The notes under the pieces were generated by a model. That model saw only the letters and a program-made list of their open reading frames with translations, was not told the DNA's origin and did no database searches. From Nostoc flagelliforme FACHB-838 (GTDB lineage Bacteria > Cyanobacteriota > Cyanobacteriia > Cyanobacteriales > Nostocaceae), in the NCBI RefSeq assembly GCF_014698065.1, contig NZ_JACJSI010000008.1, positions 62,001 through 126,000 on the forward strand: a stretch of DNA of 64,000 nucleotides, written 5' to 3'. Every line of letters begins with the position of its first letter. Within the stretch, counting starts at the first letter, position 1. Made by a program: the position numbers and the translations under genes. This document shows, piece by piece, positions 35,401 to 43,991 of the stretch.

Positions 35401-37172
35401 TTAATTTATCGCTTAAATACGGTAACACTTCCTTATCAGCCTATGCCTATGCAGCTTATGGGGTAATACTCTGCGGGGTAGTAGGAGATATTGAGTTTGG
35501 CTATCAATTTGGGAAACTGGCTGCAAGTTTGTTAACTCGCTTTAATGCTAAAGAAGTCAAAGCTAAGGTTATAGAGGTATTTAATGCTGCTATCCGGCAT
35601 TGGAAGGAACATGCCAAGGAAAACTTAAAACCTTTGCTGGAAGCATACTCTGCTGGATTAGAAACGGGAGATTTAGAATATGCAGCCTATGTTCTTAATG
35701 TTTATTGCTACTGTTCATATTTTGTCGGTAGAGAACTGACCGGATTGGAACAGGAGATGGCAATTTACAACAGTGCGATCGGTCAAATCAAGCAAGAAAC
35801 AGTATTTAACTGGAGCGCGATTTATCGGCAGAGTGTCTTGAACTTGATAGGTACTGCGGAAAATCCGCATCTTTTAATTGGTGAAGCCTACGATGAAGAG
35901 AAAATGTTGCCGATTCACCTGGAAGCAAACGATGGCATGGGACTGTTATATTTATATTTAACTAAATTGCATCTCTGTTGCCTATTTCAGAAATACTCTC
36001 AAGCGGTTGAAAATGCTATCTTGGCAGAAAATTATTTGCATGGTGGGATGGGACAGTTAGTTTTTCCTATTTTCCATTTTTATGATTCACTAGCTAGACT
36101 GGCAGTTTATTCTGATGTTGAGGAATCTGAACAAGAACAAATCTTAAACAAGATTGTTGTCAATCAACAAAAGATGCAGCGCTGGGCAAATCATGCCCCA
36201 ATGAATTATTTACATAAGTTTTATTTGGTTGAGGCAGAGCGGCATCGAGTTCTCAATCAATATATAGAAGCAATGGATAATTATGATCGCGCGATCGCCT
36301 TTGCTAAAGAATATGAGTATATCAACGAAGAAGCTCTTGCCAACGAACTTGCCGCTAAATTTTATCTAGAACGGGGCAAACAGAAGATAGCCCAAACCTA
36401 CCTAACTGATGCCTACTATAGCTACATTCATTGGGGAGCGTTAGCCAAAGTTAATGATTTAATAAAACGCTATCCCCAATTACTTACTCCTATACTCCAG
36501 CAAGAAAACCTGAGTATCCATCCCAGCGATGAAAGCACTTCTGTTAATAACATATCTATATCATCTTTACCTACCTTAAGCGATCAACAAACTGTTATTG
36601 GCTCGAAGAGAAGTATTTCTGAGTCTCTGGATTTAGCCGCATTCATTAAAGCATCTCAAGCCCTCTCTGGGGAAATCGAGCTTGAGCGACTACTTTCTAC
36701 TTTAATGGAAGTTGTTATGGAGAATGCAGGAGCCTCTAAATGCGCTTTAATTTTGAGTGAAGGTGATAACTTAGCATTAACTGTCACAGTGGTGCGTTCA
36801 AATTCGCATTTTGATCGTACCTACACTGAGTTTCCATCAACTTGCCTTGAGTTAAGCTACGATGTTCCTATTACATTGATTAACTACGTTAAACGCTCCA
36901 GAGAAATCTTAGTTATTGACGATATAAATACTGTTTCTTTTTTAGCAGGTGACAGCTACATTGTTACTGAGAAACCTAAAAGTTTGTTGTCTATACCTCT
37001 TCAAAATCAAGGTAAGTTAATTGGAATTCTTTATTTAGAAAATAATCTAACGACAGGAGCATTTACACGCGATCGCGTAGAAGTTCTCAAACTCCTTACT
37101 ACTCAAGCGGCAATATCTTTAGAGAATGCTATCCTTTACAAAAACTTAGCACAAGCTAAGAGGATGTTTTAA
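32487..37172 (+). CDS. Giant Ser/Thr kinase-AAA ATPase-GAF signalling protein, truncated at the C-terminus
   Basis: The 1561-residue protein belongs to the cyanobacterial group of dual kinases that combine an N-terminal Ser/Thr kinase with a C-terminal histidine kinase. Residues 10-290 form the kinase domain with HKDIKPANIL (catalytic loop) and DFS in place of DFG. An AAA/ATPase domain follows with the P-loop GFSGIGKT near 345, then a long TPR-like helical region (about 790-1380), and a GAF domain at about 1400-1555 (EIELERLLSTLMEVVMENAGAS...). The usual HisKA/ATPase domains are missing: the frame ends LAQAKRMF where an IS5-like sequence begins. The final kinase codons (LGEGTEFVIEIP) are found downstream, after the transposase fragment. 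I infer deletion of the kinase core. Residual Ser/Thr activity is possible. Confidence 0.88.
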   Translation: MLVVSDTLYAFPGYRITEQIYSGSKTLVYRGIREQDQKSVVLKLMRNEYPSFAEIAQFRNQYIITKNLDIPGIVKTYSLESYCNSYVLVMEDFGGISLQDWRLEERGKKENKLSLNEFFPIAIKIASTLEGLHRDRIIHKDIKPANILINPTTDEIKLIDFSIATLLPREIQFLTNPNILEGTLAYISPEQTGRMNRGIDYRTDFYSLGVTFFQLLTGQLPFITKDPMELVYSHIAKQPLKVSRINSNIPPILSDIISKLMAKNAEDRYQSASGLKHDLEACQNQWQETGNITPFELGVRDISDRFVIPEKLYGRQSEVETLLAAFKRVTEGATEMILVAGFSGIGKTAVVNEVHKPIVRQRSYFIKGKFDQFQRDIPLSGFVQAFRDLIAQLLSETDAQIQEWKAKILRELGTQTQVIINVIPELEQIMGKQPPVTKISGNAAQNRFNLLFQKFIKIFTTKEHPLVIFLNDLQWADTASLKLIQLLMCEIKLSSLSEEIEHLHEKQGGLLLIGSYRDNEVFKGHPLYLTLQQIEQTAVTINTITLAPLNQGDLNHFIADTLHCPEVASVALTQMVFAKTKGNPFFSAQFLKSLHYDGLIFLNFDAAYWQYDISKVKEIALTDDVVEFIALQIEKLPIHTQKVLKMAAYIGNQFDLKTLAIINEKSVVDTASDLWQALLDGLVLPQTENYNIFSEDNTNQALIVDGIESTQFSISNLQLPKYKFVHDRVQQAAYSLIPEEQKKPIHLKIGLLLFNSIPVVEQEEKIFELVNQFNIAAEFISPQAKRDELAQMNLIAGRKALASTAYPAAIKYLTTGIKLLAGDSWEMNHHLTLALYETATEAAYLAGNFEQMEELAEVVLVRKPLLEKVKVYEVKIQAYGAQNQALKAVNTALTFLKLLGVEFPEHPSQSDIQLAMTELTLNLSGKRIEDLIDLPEMTEEQALASMRILSSALGHTYQAFPVLYPLFAFKQINLSLKYGNTSLSAYAYAAYGVILCGVVGDIEFGYQFGKLAASLLTRFNAKEVKAKVIEVFNAAIRHWKEHAKENLKPLLEAYSAGLETGDLEYAAYVLNVYCYCSYFVGRELTGLEQEMAIYNSAIGQIKQETVFNWSAIYRQSVLNLIGTAENPHLLIGEAYDEEKMLPIHLEANDGMGLLYLYLTKLHLCCLFQKYSQAVENAILAENYLHGGMGQLVFPIFHFYDSLARLAVYSDVEESEQEQILNKIVVNQQKMQRWANHAPMNYLHKFYLVEAERHRVLNQYIEAMDNYDRAIAFAKEYEYINEEALANELAAKFYLERGKQKIAQTYLTDAYYSYIHWGALAKVNDLIKRYPQLLTPILQQENLSIHPSDESTSVNNISISSLPTLSDQQTVIGSKRSISESLDLAAFIKASQALSGEIELERLLSTLMEVVMENAGASKCALILSEGDNLALTVTVVRSNSHFDRTYTEFPSTCLELSYDVPITLINYVKRSREILVIDDINTVSFLAGDSYIVTEKPKSLLSIPLQNQGKLIGILYLENNLTTGAFTRDRVEVLKLLTTQAAISLENAILYKNLAQAKRMF

Positions 37173-37530
37173 AAGTAGGGTAATGTTGTAAGAAAGCTCA
37201 CAAAGCTTATGCTGAGATTTGTAGAAACCAGCACCTTGTGAGCAAATGACTAAAGCATACCGTAGCAATTTGACATGGGAACAGTGGGAACTGATTGCAC
37301 AAGAGTTCCCATCAGAAAAAGCCAGTGGGCGTCCACGGGCTGTAGCTTTATTTATGGTAGTCAACGCAATATTGTATGTGCTGTGTGAGGGATGCACATG
37401 GAGAGGACTACCAGGCGATTTCCCAGCTTGGCAAACGGTTTATGGTTATTTTTGGCGATGGAGTAAAGATGGTACCTGGTTAAAGATTCACGACAAACTG
37501 TACCAGTGGGTTCGGGTTGCCGCTGGACGA
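37155..37530 (+). mobile_element. IS5-family element fragment (left end and transposase N-terminus)
   Basis: The fragment starts with GAGGATGTTTTAAAAGTAGGG, the kind of left end seen with IS5-type cyanobacterial elements; I cannot fix the exact boundary. A transposase frame begins at 37246 with MTKAYRSNLTWEQWELI and continues to LYQWVRVAAGR, the DUF4096 helix-turn-helix part. It then joins non-transposase sequence at about 37530. The catalytic DDE domain and right end are gone, so it cannot move by itself. Confidence 0.75.
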
Positions 37531-37587
37531 TTAGGAGAGGGGACTGAGTTTGTGATTGAGATACCAATGCAACAGTCAGATATCTAG
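37246..37587 (+). pseudogene. Chimeric frame: transposase N-terminus fused to kinase C-terminal tail
   Basis: The 113-codon frame has transposase sequence to codon 95 (AAGR at about 37530). It then continues LGEGTEFVIEIPMQQSDI to a stop at 37587. GEGTEFVIEIP is a standard histidine kinase ATPase-domain ending. The fusion therefore records both the insertion into the upstream kinase gene and a deletion that removed most of the IS and the kinase core. It is unlikely to encode a working transposase. Confidence 0.75.
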
Positions 37588-37642
37588 ACTAGTAGTGTGT
37601 CCCAATTAAATATGATAATTAGTTGATTTTTCACTAAAAGCC

Positions 37643-37672
37643 TGTAGAGACGCGAAATTTAGCATCTCTACA
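37643..37672. repeat. Hairpin repeat (TGTAGAGA arms)
   Basis: TGTAGAGACG and AGCATCTCTACA flank a short AT-rich centre. It matches the general form of the TGTAGAGACG...CGTCTCTACA dispersed hairpins of filamentous cyanobacteria, with some decay. The rest of the gap to 37812 holds only an unstarted minus-strand frame (to the stop at 37684) with a hydrophobic segment. Confidence 0.55.
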
Positions 37673-37812
37673 ACCAATCAAAACTAATAGGGTTGAGAAA
37701 CCAAAAGTCCCCAATTGCCAGCGAGAATAACTAAGATTCCTCCCCAACTTGCTGCGCTGAATTTAGGGAGGAATGGGCGCGACCTGTTGAAATTTGGAAA
37801 AGTTCAAATTAA

Positions 37813-38007
37813 TTAACGTGACTCAGTTCCTTGATTGGGGCTACCTGCTACACCATCGTTTTCTGGTGCTTCTGGAGTAGCAGTGGATTTAGCATCACTC
37901 TGTTCCGCATCACCAGTTTTGCGGATACTTTCGTCGATAGGGGTTTCGCCGTCAGGAGAAGCAGTAGACGCAGCTTGTTGATTATTAGATTTTTGTTGTT
38001 CAGCCAT
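37813..38007 (-). CDS. Small disordered hypothetical protein (64 aa)
   Basis: The product is hydrophilic and rich in Ser, Ala, Glu, Gln, Asp and Pro (MAEQQKSNNQQAAS...), so probably unstructured. It has no signal peptide or cysteines. An AGGGA site about ten bases before the ATG at 38007 supports translation. I do not recognise a family. Neighbours are the kinase/IS remnant and a GNAT gene, and neither suggests a role. Confidence 0.6.
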   Translation of the reverse strand: MAEQQKSNNQQAASTASPDGETPIDESIRKTGDAEQSDAKSTATPEAPENDGVAGSPNQGTESR

Positions 38008-38427
38008 GATTACATCCCTAATTATTTATCTTTAAAATTATCTTAAAAAATTAGGAGTACGGGTGCATCTATCTAGAATATAGTTATGGCTGATTCCTCC
38101 CTCTATCATAAGTATTGTTTTGTACTACTCATGTCTGCTGACAAAAATACATAAACCGGGATTTGCAAGAAAGAAATTATCCAATAAATGTAGACGTGTA
38201 GCGGCTTGCCGCAGGCTACTTAAACGTAAAAAAGGATACATAAATATGAGAATTGAGGACTTTTAAAATATCCTCTAAGTGAATAATATAGAGGTTCCCA
38301 CTCAGACACGGTACAACATTATACGCAAGGTGTAGGGAATATGCCGTGTCTCTACGGGTGTACCTTACCTAAACGAGAACCGCTATATGATGTGATGATT
38401 GTGAGACAAACTATCAAAATATAATTA
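38008..38427. other. Intergenic region with dispersed-repeat fragments
   Basis: No gene was found. There are two repeat-like stretches: GTGTAGCGGCTTGCCGCAGGC near 38190 and a segment at about 38300-38370 with ACACGGTACAACATTA and CCGTGTCTCTACGGGTGTACC, which form an imperfect inverted pair of a type seen between genes in Nostoc. Confidence 0.45.
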
Positions 38428-38925
38428 ATGATAATGAGCCAGAGTAATCTGTTGTTACCATCTGGATGTGCCCTTCGCAAAGCAACCTCTGCGGATCAGT
38501 GGTCAATTCGATTGCTGGTATTCTCAGCAAGACTTGATCCAACCCAATTAAATTGGCAGCAATTTTGGATAATTGAATGCAATGACAATCTTGTAGCTTG
38601 CGGACAGCTACGTAGTTTTTCAGGGGCACAAGAACTTGGTAGTTTGGTCGTTACATCAGCTTGGAGAAATCGCGGTTTGGGTACTTTGCTAACGCAGCAT
38701 TTGATTAATACAGCAACACAACCACTTTATCTGGAATGTTTAGGTCAACGATTGGCGAAGTTTTACAGTCGCTTTGACTTTGTGGAAATATCTTTTGAAC
38801 ACTTGCCGCAATTTCCCAGAACAAGCGGCTTGTCTACACTTAAGAGGAAATATAGATTCTCCCAATTAGCTAAAAAACTGCTCAGAGTTCCTGTGGTGTT
38901 TATGAAACATCAAGGTAATTCGTGA
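38428..38925 (+). CDS. GNAT family N-acetyltransferase
   Basis: The 165-residue protein has the GNAT fold: an N-terminal LRKATSADQWSIRLLVF helix, a central strand with acetyl-CoA binding loop VVTSAWRNRGLGTLL (the R-x-x-G-x-G/A signature) and a final YSRFDFVEI beta-bulge region. Substrate is unknown; such enzymes can acetylate amines, proteins or small toxins. The ATG at 38428 and the one at 38434 are both possible. It is a single gene. A short C-terminal helical tail follows the domain. Confidence 0.85.
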   Translation: MIMSQSNLLLPSGCALRKATSADQWSIRLLVFSARLDPTQLNWQQFWIIECNDNLVACGQLRSFSGAQELGSLVVTSAWRNRGLGTLLTQHLINTATQPLYLECLGQRLAKFYSRFDFVEISFEHLPQFPRTSGLSTLKRKYRFSQLAKKLLRVPVVFMKHQGNS

Positions 38926-39155
38926 TTCGTAATTAATAGGACTTACGCAAGAGTTACGGAATAACGTAGACACGAAGTTGCTTCCTGTTCGCGCAGCGTC
39001 TCCGACAGGAGAAGTTTACCACAGAGGCGCAGAAGACACTGAGAAATAAGAGTTTGAGAGATATTTTGCATAAGTAAGGGCGCAATGCCTTGCGCCCCTA
39101 CAAATCTAGAAATAATTTGGGATAATTTATTTTTTGCAAGTCCCCATTCCCATTT
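38926..39155. repeat. Composite of dispersed repeats
   Basis: The gap contains AGGACTTACGCAAGAG, a ACCACAGAGGCGCAGAAGACAC unit (the same class that appears inside the mannosidase gene) and GGGCGCAATGCCTTGCGCCC (39079-39098), a perfect 8-bp-stem hairpin. These are dispersed elements common between cyanobacterial genes. Confidence 0.6.
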
Positions 39156-39773
39156 TTAAATCGGAGGTTTCGCAAAAATCGTTAGTAAGACAGGCCCTAG
39201 TAAATAGTGGTGATTCAAACACAATAGCCCAGCAGAGGAGCCAATAAGTTGACGTTGATTAGGGCTGTAAAGTCTAATTCCACGGGGAGAGATTGGCAAT
39301 AATTGAGGTTCTGCCTCTTTTTTAGAAGTAATGTCAACCAAATAAAAGCGTCCACCGGGAGAAAGTACCCGTGCTATTTCATTAAGCACCTGTTTAGGTT
39401 CCAAATAGTGCAAGAAGCTGATAGTGCTGAAAACAGAATCAAATTGACCATCAGCAAAGGGAAGGGACTCAGCTTTGCCCTCGATATAAATTAAACGTGG
39501 ACGGTGGTGGTTGCTTTGTCTTGCTAACCGCAACATATTAGCAGATAAATCCAATCCGGTGGCTCGCAGGTCGGGAAACTGAGTGGCAAGGCGCTCAAGC
39601 AAGCGTCCAGTACCACACCCTATATCAAGCACATTTGCTGGCTCTGGTAAATCGACATACTGCAATAACCGTTTGTGAACGGCTCGATAAAACACTGAAG
39701 GAAAAAGCCAGTCGTAACTTGGTGCCCATCGGTCAAAAAGTAACTTTTTATTACTGAAAAAGTCATCAGTCAT
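39156..39773 (-). CDS. Class I SAM-dependent methyltransferase
   Basis: The 205-residue protein has a Rossmann-like methyltransferase fold. The SAM-binding motif VLDIGCGTGRLL is near residue 45, followed by the acidic loop GLDLSANML, the ESLPFADGQFDSVFS motif and RVLSPGGRFYLVD. It resembles UbiE/type-11 methyltransferases, but the substrate is not evident. The N-terminal segment (FDRWAPSYDW) is characteristic of the ubiE-like group. The gene is separated from the c-di-GMP gene by a MITE-like element. Confidence 0.85.
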   Translation of the reverse strand: MTDDFFSNKKLLFDRWAPSYDWLFPSVFYRAVHKRLLQYVDLPEPANVLDIGCGTGRLLERLATQFPDLRATGLDLSANMLRLARQSNHHRPRLIYIEGKAESLPFADGQFDSVFSTISFLHYLEPKQVLNEIARVLSPGGRFYLVDITSKKEAEPQLLPISPRGIRLYSPNQRQLIGSSAGLLCLNHHYLLGPVLLTIFAKPPI

Positions 39774-39880
39774 TAGTTTTCACAGCTTCCTTAAAGCTAA
39801 GTTTTAAACCTTTTGAAAATACGTCACTTGCGCTTATATTAGTATCATTCACCACTAAGCTAAAGACTAGCTAGCATCTC

Positions 39881-39996
39881 AATACTTTTCGGTTAAAGGA
39901 GAAAGGGGAAAGGGGTTTAAATTTCCCTTTCCCCTTTTGCCCTTTAACCTTTCCCCAGAACAAAAGAGAGATTATTGGGTTTATCCGAAAAGTATT
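39881..39996. repeat. MITE-like element with 12-bp terminal inverted repeats
   Basis: AATACTTTTCGG at 39881-39892 and its exact complement CCGAAAAGTATT at 39985-39996 bound a 116-base unit. The inside is rich in AAAGGGGAAAGG/CCTTTCCCC tracts. Flanks contain a similar 10-mer, GCTAGCATCT on the left and GCTAGGATCT on the right, possibly a decayed target duplication. The right end lies immediately beside the stop codon of the GGDEF-EAL gene. Confidence 0.65.
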
Positions 39997-39998
39997 CG

Positions 39999-42470
39999 CT
40001 AGGATCTAGGTTCAATGCCAGATACAATTAATCTCTCTACCGATTTGTTATCCAGGGGTTGAGAGAAAAAATATCCTTGTGCATATTTGCATTTCATGGC
40101 TCTAAGTTGTGCCAGTTGCTCTAATGTTTCTACGCCCTCTGCTATTACATCTATATTTAGACTCTGGGCTAGGGTGATGATCGCTTGAACAATCTCTAAG
40201 TTTTCTCCATTAGCACCAATCTTACAAATAAAGGAACGATCAATCTTCAAGGCATTACTTGGAAAGCGGTGCAAGTAACTCAAGGATGAATAGCCTATAC
40301 CAAAATCATCTAAGTGTAATTGGATATTCATTTGTTGCAGTTGCAAAAGCATAAAAGTTGCTAATTGAATATTTTCCATCAGTACGCTTTCAGTAATCTC
40401 CAGCTTTAAACTGCCAGCTTCCAAACCAGTTTCTTGCATAATTTGGTTAATTTGCTCAATCAGTTCAGGTTGTGAAAACTGTTTAGTGGAAAGATTTACA
40501 CTGATTGTCAAGGGTGGGTCAGTAGGAAATTGCATTTGCCAAGCACGCATTTGACGACAAGCTTCACTTAGTACCCAATAACCAATAGGGATAATTAGTC
40601 CAGTTTCTTCTGCTAGGGGAATAAAGTTGTCTGGAGGAACTAGTCCGTATTGCGGGTGCTGCCAGCGAACGAGAGCCTCGAAGCCAATAATTTTGTAAGT
40701 TTCTAATAAAACAATTGGCTGGTAGTAAACCTGAAACTCCTGGCGTTCAACTGCCCGTCGTAGATCCATCTCTAACTCTAATAGCTGCGTTACTTGGGTG
40801 TACATCGTTGAGTCAAATATCTCATGACGTGCTTTACCCAATGCCTTAGCGCGATACATTGCAATGTCAGCATCGCGCAAGAGTTCCTCTGGTCGGTTAT
40901 AACTACCGTTGCTCAGGGCGATGCCAATGCTGACGGTAGTAAATACCTCGTACCCACTGAGTTGGAACGCAGATGTCAGAGCTTCGTGTATCCGCTGCAC
41001 TACGCTTATTACGTCATTGACGTTGTTGAGATCATCAAGCAAAATTGTAAACTCATCTCCCCCTAAACGGGCAACTGTGTCTCCAGAGCGCAGGCAATTC
41101 TCCAATCTGCGGGCAAGGGCAGTTAGTAGTTGATCGCCAATTGTATGACCGAGACTGTCGTTGACAACTTTGAAGCGATCTAGGTCTAGAAAGAGAACAG
41201 CGAATGTATAGTTTGCACGTCGTTTTGTCAGCATAAAGGCACGCTCTAGCCGCTCCATAAATAAGGCGCGGTTTGGCAGACCGGTTAATATATCGTGAAA
41301 GGCATCATAAATTAATTGCGCTTCTGCGAGTTTTAGAGCAGTAATATTACGAGAAATACTCAATACAAAATATACTGAACCATCGCTAGCCAATTCAGGC
41401 ACAAGACGGGTATGGTAATGTTTTGTTTGGAAAGCGATCGCTAAACTGCATTCAAACTCTGTTTCTTGCTTGGTCTGAAAAACTTGCTGAAGCTTGCGAT
41501 CGCATATCCGGCAAAATTCTTCCGGCAGATTTAACTCTGCGTTTGTTTTGCCGATAAATGTTTCGGCTGATATTCCTGTAACCTTTTCAATAGCTGGATT
41601 AACGTAAACGTAGCACAATTGAGTGTTAAATCTGGAAATAATATCAGGTGCATTTTCAACTAGTGCTTTGAATTCTTGCTGACGACGTGCTAGTGCCTCC
41701 AGAATTTGCTTGCGCTCGGTGATATCCTGAAAGACCAAAACTGCACCCATGATGTTACCGTTGTCATCTTTAATGGGTGCGGTACTATCATCAATTGGTA
41801 TTTGTGTACCGTTTTTAGCAATAAGTATCGTCTGTTCTGGTAGACCAAGAGTACTGCCCGACTGAAGGACTTGCGTTACAGGATTTTCAATTATTATACG
41901 AGTTTTTTCATGAGCAATATTGAATATTTCTGTTGCTTCTTTCCCAAATGCATCTGAATAATTCCAACCCGTCAGTTCTTCTGCAATTGGATTCATAAAA
42001 GTCACAGATCCAGATTCGTCGCTAGTAATTACAGCATCTCCAATACTTTTAAGTACAGTAGTCAGCCATTGTTCATTCTGTTTTAATTTTTTTTCCGTCC
42101 GATGTTTAGAAAGGGTAATTTCAATAGTGAACTTTAATTCTTTTTCTTTGAATGGCTTAAGAATGTAACCAAATGGCTCTGTTAGCTTTGCTCGATTCAA
42201 TGTTGATTCGTCTGCATTAGCAGTAAGATATATTACGGGAATCTTAAAAAGGTTATTAATTATTTGAGCGGCCTCCACACCGTCCATGTTTCCTTTGAGG
42301 TGAATATCCATTAGAACTAAATCTAGAGAACCATTTGCTGCTTTTTTAATTGCTTCTTCTCCAGAATCGGCAAGCCCCGAAACAGTGTATCCAAATTTCC
42401 TTAGCCGATTTTGTATATCCATTGCTACGATGAATTCATCTTCAACAACTAATATATTTACTGAGTTCAT
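39999..42470 (-). CDS. REC-PAS-PAS-GGDEF-EAL protein (c-di-GMP turnover)
   Basis: This 823-residue protein controls cyclic di-GMP. Domains in order: receiver (3-120, phosphoacceptor D55), PAS (about 137-255), PAS (about 265-385), GGDEF (about 390-555) and EAL (about 565-815). The cyclase motif RLGGDEF is intact. The EAL domain keeps GFEALVRW, LEITES, LDDFGIGYSS, LKIDRSF and IAEGVET, so it should be able to hydrolyse c-di-GMP. Being last in a four-gene operon with two upstream kinases and a receiver protein, it is a plausible output of that phosphorelay. The upstream gap is 21 bases. Confidence 0.93.
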   Translation of the reverse strand: MNSVNILVVEDEFIVAMDIQNRLRKFGYTVSGLADSGEEAIKKAANGSLDLVLMDIHLKGNMDGVEAAQIINNLFKIPVIYLTANADESTLNRAKLTEPFGYILKPFKEKELKFTIEITLSKHRTEKKLKQNEQWLTTVLKSIGDAVITSDESGSVTFMNPIAEELTGWNYSDAFGKEATEIFNIAHEKTRIIIENPVTQVLQSGSTLGLPEQTILIAKNGTQIPIDDSTAPIKDDNGNIMGAVLVFQDITERKQILEALARRQQEFKALVENAPDIISRFNTQLCYVYVNPAIEKVTGISAETFIGKTNAELNLPEEFCRICDRKLQQVFQTKQETEFECSLAIAFQTKHYHTRLVPELASDGSVYFVLSISRNITALKLAEAQLIYDAFHDILTGLPNRALFMERLERAFMLTKRRANYTFAVLFLDLDRFKVVNDSLGHTIGDQLLTALARRLENCLRSGDTVARLGGDEFTILLDDLNNVNDVISVVQRIHEALTSAFQLSGYEVFTTVSIGIALSNGSYNRPEELLRDADIAMYRAKALGKARHEIFDSTMYTQVTQLLELEMDLRRAVERQEFQVYYQPIVLLETYKIIGFEALVRWQHPQYGLVPPDNFIPLAEETGLIIPIGYWVLSEACRQMRAWQMQFPTDPPLTISVNLSTKQFSQPELIEQINQIMQETGLEAGSLKLEITESVLMENIQLATFMLLQLQQMNIQLHLDDFGIGYSSLSYLHRFPSNALKIDRSFICKIGANGENLEIVQAIITLAQSLNIDVIAEGVETLEQLAQLRAMKCKYAQGYFFSQPLDNKSVERLIVSGIEPRS

Positions 42471-42491
42471 GTTTTTATTTAAATTATAAAA

Positions 42492-43535
42492 TTAGAAATT
42501 TATATTCGGGAATGTAATTTTATATTTTACTCCGTTATTATTGCTACAATCGATATTGCCTTGGATCTGATGTGTTAGACCTTTGACTAATCGCAAACCT
42601 AATGATTCTGTAGCTTGAAAATCAAAATCTTGGGCAAAACCGACACCATTATCACTGATAGTAAGTGTAAATAAATTTGCTTCTAGGGAGCAAAAATCAA
42701 TAGAAATTTCTCCCGGTTCTCTTTGAGGAAAGGCATATTTTAGGGAATTGGAAATAAGTTCATTGATAATCAATCCGCAAGGAATAGCTGCATCAATGAC
42801 TAGAAAAACCTCCTCAACGTTCATTTTCAAGGTAATAGCGCTGGAATTAACGTTATATGAATAAAATAAATTAGTTACTAAATCTTGGATATAGTCAGTA
42901 AAATTAATCCTTGCCAAGTCTTGAGATTGATATAGTTTCTCGTGAATCAAAGCCATTGATTCAATCCGGTTCTGGCTATCTTTGAATACCTCAATGGCTT
43001 GATTGTCCTTGAGGTATTCTGCTTGCAGGTTGAGCAGACTAGAAATAATCTGCAAATTATTTTTTACCCGATGATGAATTTCTTTCAATAGCACCTCTTT
43101 TTCTTGAAGCGATGCTTTAATTTGCTCCTCTGCTTGTTTACGCTCCCGCCTCACCTGTGCCTCACGCAACTCACGGGCAACAGCAGGGATAAGTCGCGCT
43201 AAATTGCCTTTGATGATATAGTCATGGGCACCAGCTTTCATAGCGGCTACTGCGGTATCTTCACCAATAGTGCCTGAGACGATAATGAATGGCAAGTCAA
43301 GTCCACTTTCCTTGACCTGCTTCAATGCAGCAGGGGCGCTAAAGGTAGGCATGGAATAATCGCAAATAACGATATCCCATGTTTGCCCTGCGATCGCAGC
43401 TTTCATGGCTGTGGGTGTATCAACTCTTTCAAAGGTTACTTCATAGCCACCACGTTGCAGTTCACGCAGCACCAAAAAAGCGTCATCTTCTGAATCCTCA
43501 ACAAGTAATACGCGCAGAGGTGTACCCATACCCAT
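42492..43535 (-). CDS. Response regulator-histidine kinase fusion (HisKA_2 type)
   Basis: The 347-residue protein has an N-terminal receiver (about 8-125, phosphoacceptor D59 in VICDYSMP) linked by a short coil to a histidine kinase of the HWE/HisKA_2 type, with [17 protein letters not shown] (H155 or H154) and an ATPase domain carrying [13 protein letters not shown] and DNGVGF. The architecture suggests a phosphorelay node, receiving phosphate at the receiver and signalling through the kinase. It sits 6 bases after the stand-alone receiver gene and 21 before the c-di-GMP gene. Confidence 0.93.
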   Translation of the reverse strand: MGMGTPLRVLLVEDSEDDAFLVLRELQRGGYEVTFERVDTPTAMKAAIAGQTWDIVICDYSMPTFSAPAALKQVKESGLDLPFIIVSGTIGEDTAVAAMKAGAHDYIIKGNLARLIPAVARELREAQVRRERKQAEEQIKASLQEKEVLLKEIHHRVKNNLQIISSLLNLQAEYLKDNQAIEVFKDSQNRIESMALIHEKLYQSQDLARINFTDYIQDLVTNLFYSYNVNSSAITLKMNVEEVFLVIDAAIPCGLIINELISNSLKYAFPQREPGEISIDFCSLEANLFTLTISDNGVGFAQDFDFQATESLGLRLVKGLTHQIQGNIDCSNNNGVKYKITFPNINF

Positions 43536-43541
43536 CTAAAA

Positions 43542-43970
43542 CTATACTCTCGGCGGTGATTCGTTTAAAACAAACCAGTACAACCCTAGTTGTCGCACTG
43601 ATTCACTAAATTGGGAAAAATCCACAGGTTTGCGAACATAGCTGTTGGCACCCAAGCTGTAACCATTGATTAAGTCTTGCTCCTCCTTGGACGAGGTTAG
43701 AATGACCACTGGAAGGATTTTTGTTCTGTCGTCGGCCCGCAGGTGTCGCAAAACTTCCAGACCATCCATTTTAGGCAACTTCAAATCCAAGAGGATCAGA
43801 TGGGGCATAACGCTCATGTCGCGATCGGCGTACATACCTTTACCAAAGAGATAATCTAGGGCTTCTACCCCATCGCGTGCCACAACTACGTCGTTCAGAA
43901 TATTGTTTTTCTTGAGTGCGCGTAAGGTTAGCGCTTCATCGTCGGGATTGTCTTCTACAAGTAAAATCAT
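43542..43970 (-). CDS. Stand-alone receiver protein (Rcp1-like)
   Basis: This 142-residue single-domain response regulator resembles the Rcp1 family that accepts phosphate from cyanobacterial phytochromes and related kinases. EDNPDDE holds the acidic pocket, D62 in LILLDLKLPKMDG is the phosphoacceptor, and T/S and K are present in VILTSS and YVRKPV. It lies between a CHASE3 kinase (21-base gap) and a receiver-kinase (6-base gap), so it probably acts in the same relay. Confidence 0.93.
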   Translation of the reverse strand: MILLVEDNPDDEALTLRALKKNNILNDVVVARDGVEALDYLFGKGMYADRDMSVMPHLILLDLKLPKMDGLEVLRHLRADDRTKILPVVILTSSKEEQDLINGYSLGANSYVRKPVDFSQFSESVRQLGLYWFVLNESPPRV

Positions 43971-43991
43971 GTTGTATAGTGTTTCCTATAG

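Noticed and set aside
37684-37806. Minus-strand hydrophobic peptide that could be a small photosystem subunit
   Set aside because: The open stretch has no ATG, GTG or TTG start and matches no small photosystem protein I know; it may be a gene end remnant.
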